Assembly (NCBI GenBank): GCA_029379385.1
Contig: CM055605.1
Coordinates: 12,559,001 to 12,623,000 of the forward strand
Length of the DNA: 64,000 nt
Direction of reading: 5' to 3'
From: Quillaja saponaria
Taxonomy: Eukaryota; Streptophyta; Magnoliopsida; Fabales; Quillajaceae
Position 1 is the first letter of the stretch. Each line of letters starts with the position of its first letter. Shown piece after piece: positions 60,140 to 64,000 of the stretch. Below the pieces are notes generated by a model. It was not told the origin of the DNA. It saw nothing but the letters and a program-made list of their open reading frames with translations, and did not search any database. The position numbers were made by a program, and so were the translations under genes.

Positions 60140-62453
60140 TCTTTCTTCTCTCTCTGCTCTGTGTTTTTTTTTCTCTTTCGCTTGCTCATTGGTTCTGCTT
60201 CTGGATCGATTTGTACTAGGATTTTCCGCTTGAATCTCCTCCTCGTTCTCTTGCGACTTTTTGGGGGTTTTGTGAGTCATTATTTTCACTTTTTAGGTGA
60301 TTATTTTCTCCTCATTGTAAGCTCTTTTCTTTTCAACATTCTCTTTCACATTTCTGTTTGGCAGCCAAGAAAATATATGGGTAAGAAGCTTTGGGTGGAA
60401 AACAGGGAGGTGGGTTTAGTTTATCTGGTCCTGGGTTCTGGGTTTTCTACGATTTTTCACCCTCTTTCTATTTCCTCTATTTTCTTGGTTGCCAAACTGT
60501 TTATGGAGTTCTTGGTCTAATTTTGTGGAAAATTTTCCTATTTGTTTGTTGTTTTCGAAGATTTTGTCTCTGGAACCTGCTTTCTGATTATTAATGAGGG
60601 CTACCATTTCTTTGTTCTTCCGGTGGGAGCTCGTAAATTAGGTATGTTACGGTTTTTGATTCCATATCTATTTTCTGAAATGCTTTCAATTTCGAACGAA
60701 TGCTGTTTAAATTCTATGAATCTGTTGATGCTAATTGAAATTTAGTTTCTTGGTCTTAGACTTAGTCTTGAAATACAGTTGGTGAGTATCGTACTCTTTG
60801 GCTTTTTCAATTTTTCAAAATTTCAAATTTGAACTGTTTATGATTATTCATTTATTGAAATTATCTAAGCTAGTTTGAGTTAGGTACGATTTTTTATATT
60901 TTTTAATTCACGAATTCAGTTCTTTTAATTGTTATCTGTCGTGTTTTTATTTGATAGATGTGTATGATTGGTTGATTCTGTATTTTCTCTTCAGTTTTTC
61001 CCGACCACATGATGGATGGTGTTGACAATGATTCTGATTTGAATATCTTTAGAGCTGTTTTTGATTAAGTTGATGTGATATTGTTTACATTTTTGATTGT
61101 CATAGTGTCCTAATCGATCAAACTAGTCTGAGCCAGTAAAAATAAAAGATTAAGATAAGAAAGTCAATTTATAACTCCATTTCATTTTAATAGTTGTTGT
61201 TATTTTCATTTATGCCAAGAAAATAGGTGTTGTTATTTTACCTGGTTGGAATAATATGAGACACCAATTTGTTTGGATAGTTACTATTCATTTTTGGTGG
61301 TCACAAGGATTGTGTGCGATAACAGCAGAGCTGGTGATTTTTATTAATTTATTGTTCTCTTATTGTTTATATGTCATTTTGATATTTCTTTACTGAATCT
61401 TATGTTTTGGGTTCATTTAAATTAATCATTGTCATGATTCTACATCAGACCATGATGTGTAGTTGCATATGAAATTGTTTCCTCAACACTATGCATGGTA
61501 GGATGTACATGACTACTAGTTCCTTATATTTCCTATACCAAATTTCTGCTGTTTTGACTAAACACGATTTCCATTCCTAAATTCGTTCATGTGAATTCTT
61601 TTTTCTTTCTTTTTAATACTAAGATGTAGGTTGGTTATGGTGTTCTGTTCAAGAATCTCAATAATTTTCAAGTCAAATTTTCCAATTCCTCCTATTTCTG
61701 CTTAATGGGTCATTGGAGACAGTGTAATATGATAATTAGTTGTTTATTCATGAAGAGGTTTACTGAAGTTTTTGTCTAATTCTATAAGGATATCTCAATC
61801 AGATATGTTGTGTCATTGATTTTGTTGATGATTACTTACTGGTAAAAAAATTCATTTCATTTACTAGTTCACTATTTGCAACAAAAACAGCTACAAGGTT
61901 GTGGGTTATTTCTTTTCAGTAGTAATTAAGCATTGACACTCTCGTACAATTGTTCAGACTTAATTTTGTATAGTAGTGCAACATAGTTATCCTTTTGATA
62001 GCATTGATATTTTTATCATCCACTCCCCACTTCTTTATTTCCTCTCCCCCACCCCACCAATAAAAAAATATTTGCTTCATGCTTGATATATTTAAAAGTG
62101 TTTGTTTTTGTTAAAATCAGCCACCACATAGGCATTTTTGCAGTTTCCTGGTTGGGTGCATTTGCATTGATGTTTATGTGCTCTTCCTGTTTGTCCTTTG
62201 TACCCATCAAACTTGTCAGCTGTAAAACAAGCTTTTAAGTGGCCTGAAACTTTTTTCCAAAATCAGAGAGCTATGGCAGTTTTCCTTTCCCGTACCCATG
62301 TTTACATATAATTGTTGCTTTATTTTTTTTCTCATAGTTGCTAGGAAGATGAGAAGGTAGATGCAGAAATGAGTTTGAGTTGCTTAAGAGTATTTCAAAT
62401 TTGTATATTCAATGACTTTAATGCAAATGTGATTCATTGATCACTTTTTGCAG
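60140..62453 (+). other. TPP 5' UTR leader and long 5' UTR intron
   Basis: A CT-rich leader begins near 60,140. Two plausible donors follow: GTGAGT at 60,272 and GG|GTAAGA at 60,381; a TTTGGCAG acceptor at 60,364 lies between them. The main acceptor is TTTTTGCAG at 62,453. The ~2-kb T-rich sequence between has no coding pattern. Open frames at 60,161-60,745 lie in this leader or intron and show no family features. Confidence 0.6.
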
Positions 62454-62639
62454 GAGCCCAGAACTTGATGGAAAGTTCTCCCAAAAGCAGTGACAAGATA
62501 ACATTGAAGAGGTGGTTTTTTATTGATAAAAGGGTTGGGTGAAGAAGATTTCTGAGAACAATATAATCACATTTGTTGCAATACTTCAAAAATTTTACGT
62601 TGTTGCCATCTTAAAACTTGGTAAACTAATCTGGATTCA
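62454..62639 (+). other. TPP 5' UTR exon part
   Basis: From the acceptor at 62,453 to the ATG at 62,640. It contains an upstream ORF (62,468-62,542). Confidence 0.65.
62468..62542 (+). CDS. upstream ORF in TPP leader, 24 codons
   Basis: ATG at 62,468 near the start of the last leader exon, TGA at 62,540. The peptide is MESSPKSSDKITLKRWFFID plus four residues. It ends about 100 bases before the main ATG, so it could reduce or tune translation of the phosphatase. Nothing but its position supports a role. It would not be in the mRNA if a different acceptor is used. Confidence 0.4.
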   Translation: MESSPKSSDKITLKRWFFIDKRVG

Positions 62640-63987
62640 ATGGACCTGAAATCAAATCACACTTCTCCTGTTCTTACTGATCCTCCACCCATGACCAAGT
62701 CAAGACTGGCTATGTATTCCAGCCTTCTACCTTGCTCTGCTACAGGAGCAGCATTCTCAGCTGGCATATTATTGGACAATCCCAAGGAAAAAGACTGGAA
62801 TACTGGAAGATGTTCGTTCTAGCAGTTGGCTGGATGCCATGAAATCTTCATCTCCTCCTCCTAAGAGCATAGTCAAGGATGTTAACAATGAAATTGCATC
62901 ATCTGATGCTGATGCTGCCGCTGCTTACTTCACTTGGATGGTATTTACGAATTTCTCTTTTGTGTCACTTCAGGACTTCATCTTTACATGCTTCTGTTTC
63001 TGTGTGAGTTGTTTATTTAATTTCTTTAACTCTCTTTTCGCAGGTAAAATACCCGTCAGCACTTTCATCTTTTGAACAAATCACAAACTATGCAGCAGGC
63101 AAGAGAATAGCATTGTTTCTGGATTATGATGGAACTCTTTCACCAATTGTGGATAACCCTGATTGCGCTTTCATGTCTGGTGCTGTATGTTTTTCTCCTC
63201 AAATGTAGAGCTTGTAGCTACTGTAATTGGAATATTAAAATTTTCCCCTACACCATTTTGCTGATTCTGATTCTTTAACTTTTTCAGATGCGTACTGCAG
63301 TACAAAAGGTGGCAAAATATTTTCCAACAGCAATAATTAGTGGAAGAAGTCGTGACAAGGTGTGTGGCTTCTCTTCAATTAATTGCCTAATAACATTATA
63401 GTATCGTCAAGAAGTTCTCTAATTTACTTTCCGCATGTTATAGACAATGACAAATATAGCTGTTGGCTGCGGGTTTTTATCATTTTTCTTGCACTACTTG
63501 TTCAGGTATATGAGTTTGTCAGGGTTAACAGAACTCTATTATGCGGGAAGCCATGGGATGGACATCATTGGCCCTGTTAGACAATCTATATCTGATAACC
63601 ACCCAGGCTGCCTCAGGTCGACTGAGAAGCAGGTAATCATGGTATTAGTTTCTATATCACCCATCTCTCAAGCTCTCTTTCTCTAGAAGGTATACTTCTA
63701 AAAGTGACCCTTAATATCTTTTGTTTATACAGGGAAATGAAGTTAATTTATTCCAACCTGCCCATGAATTTTTGCCTATGATTGATGAGGTGTGTATTGG
63801 TTTAGTATATAATTCCAACAAGTCATTTATTGCAATATTTGTTCTCTACAATAAAATATACTTCTGATAAATCATGTCTGATCAGGTTTTTGGATCACTT
63901 GTTGAAACTACAAAAGATATTAGAGGAACAAAAGTTGAGAACAATAAATTTTGTGTCTCTGTACATTACCGAAATGTAGATGAGAAG
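62640..63987 (+). CDS. TPP: trehalose-6-phosphate phosphatase, 5' part, two frameshifts
   Basis: Removes phosphate from trehalose 6-phosphate, the last step of trehalose synthesis, and so controls the sugar signal T6P. HAD-superfamily enzyme. Exons by GT-AG rule: 62,640-62,940; 63,044-63,184; 63,288-63,359; 63,506-63,632; 63,733-63,789; 63,886-63,987, then the window ends at a donor (63,988). Exon 1 starts [20 protein letters not shown], the N-terminus style of Arabidopsis TPPA-type proteins. Exon 2 has [14 protein letters not shown] (nucleophile Asp in DYDGT at 63,122-63,136). Exon 3 has [13 protein letters not shown]. Exon 4 has [12 protein letters not shown], exon 6 [13 protein letters not shown]. 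Exons 1 and 4 are 301 and 127 bp where 300 and 126 are expected. An extra G at about 62,774 gives a stop at 62,820, and an extra A at about 63,521 gives a stop in exon 4. All other codons and splice sites look functional. It is therefore either a gene with two sequence errors or a very recent pseudogene. The C-terminal HAD motifs lie beyond the window. Confidence 0.93.
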
Positions 63988-64000
63988 GTAAGAACCTCTT

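Noticed and set aside
60161..60745. Plus-strand frames of 67-119 codons in the TPP leader
   Set aside because: T-rich leader and intron sequence translated as F/L-rich peptides; they cross plausible splice sites and have no family features.
1..64000. CRISPR arrays, operons, bacterial-type promoters, rRNA genes, intact tRNA genes
   Set aside because: None seen; the sequence is eukaryotic plant nuclear DNA and the only tandem arrays lack the repeat-spacer pattern.

Overview
The window is AT-rich nuclear DNA of a flowering plant, probably a eudicot. The evidence is nested LTR retrotransposons of Copia and Ty3/gypsy type (Athila/Tat-like), an RTE-type LINE, tRNA-related SINEs, hAT remnants, GT-AG introns, and a trehalose-6-phosphate phosphatase (TPP) gene with a plant-type N-terminus and exon layout. 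Species cannot be named from the sequence. Only the TPP locus at the right end looks like a host gene; nearly all of 1-57,950 is transposon-derived or featureless AT-rich spacer.

Layout. 102-2,884: Copia element on the minus strand, both LTRs, PBS, PPT and a perfect 5-bp target duplication, but with most of RT/RNase H deleted. About 2,925-5,135: some 13 head-to-tail copies of a ~167-bp diverged repeat. 5,489-10,411: deletion derivative of an Athila-like element that keeps only its third ORF and 3' LTR. 11,694-13,649: a 1.94-kb Copia-type LTR with a methionine-tRNA PBS. About 13,900-16,090: decayed 'putative gypsy-type transposon' gene (minus). 16,100-26,300: old LTR-like repeats without coding capacity. 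About 26,320-26,740: hAT transposase fragment. 26,740-31,280: AT-rich spacer. 31,285-32,650: short repeats and a degenerate Copia LTR.

32,751-55,607 is a three-layer nest of one Athila-like family. The outer element (E, plus strand) has its 5' LTR split into 32,751-32,783 and 44,199-45,561 by a near-complete 11.4-kb element (B/C, minus strand, 32,784-44,198; flanks ATTGT and ATTGC). Its gag is separated from its pol by a 5'-truncated third member (D, minus strand, 46,681 to about 50,840). E ends inside its third ORF at about 55,605, where an RTE LINE fragment (minus, to about 56,740) begins. Four family members share an intron-like leader before ORF3, with a GTAAG donor about 400-480 bp upstream of the ORF3 start in the three copies where that start can be placed.

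56,790-57,295 is a 259-bp tandem duplication. 57,801-57,935 is a SINE-like insertion inside a perfect 14-bp duplication. From about 59,580 the base composition becomes more GC-rich and gene-like: a promoter with a G-box and TATA box, a 5'-UTR region with a ~2-kb intron, a 24-codon uORF, and six TPP coding exons (62,640-63,987) running off the right edge. All TPP splice sites look intact, but two single-base insertions (about 62,774 and 63,521) break the frame. This is either an assembly error or a recently inactivated copy, and it is the first point to check.
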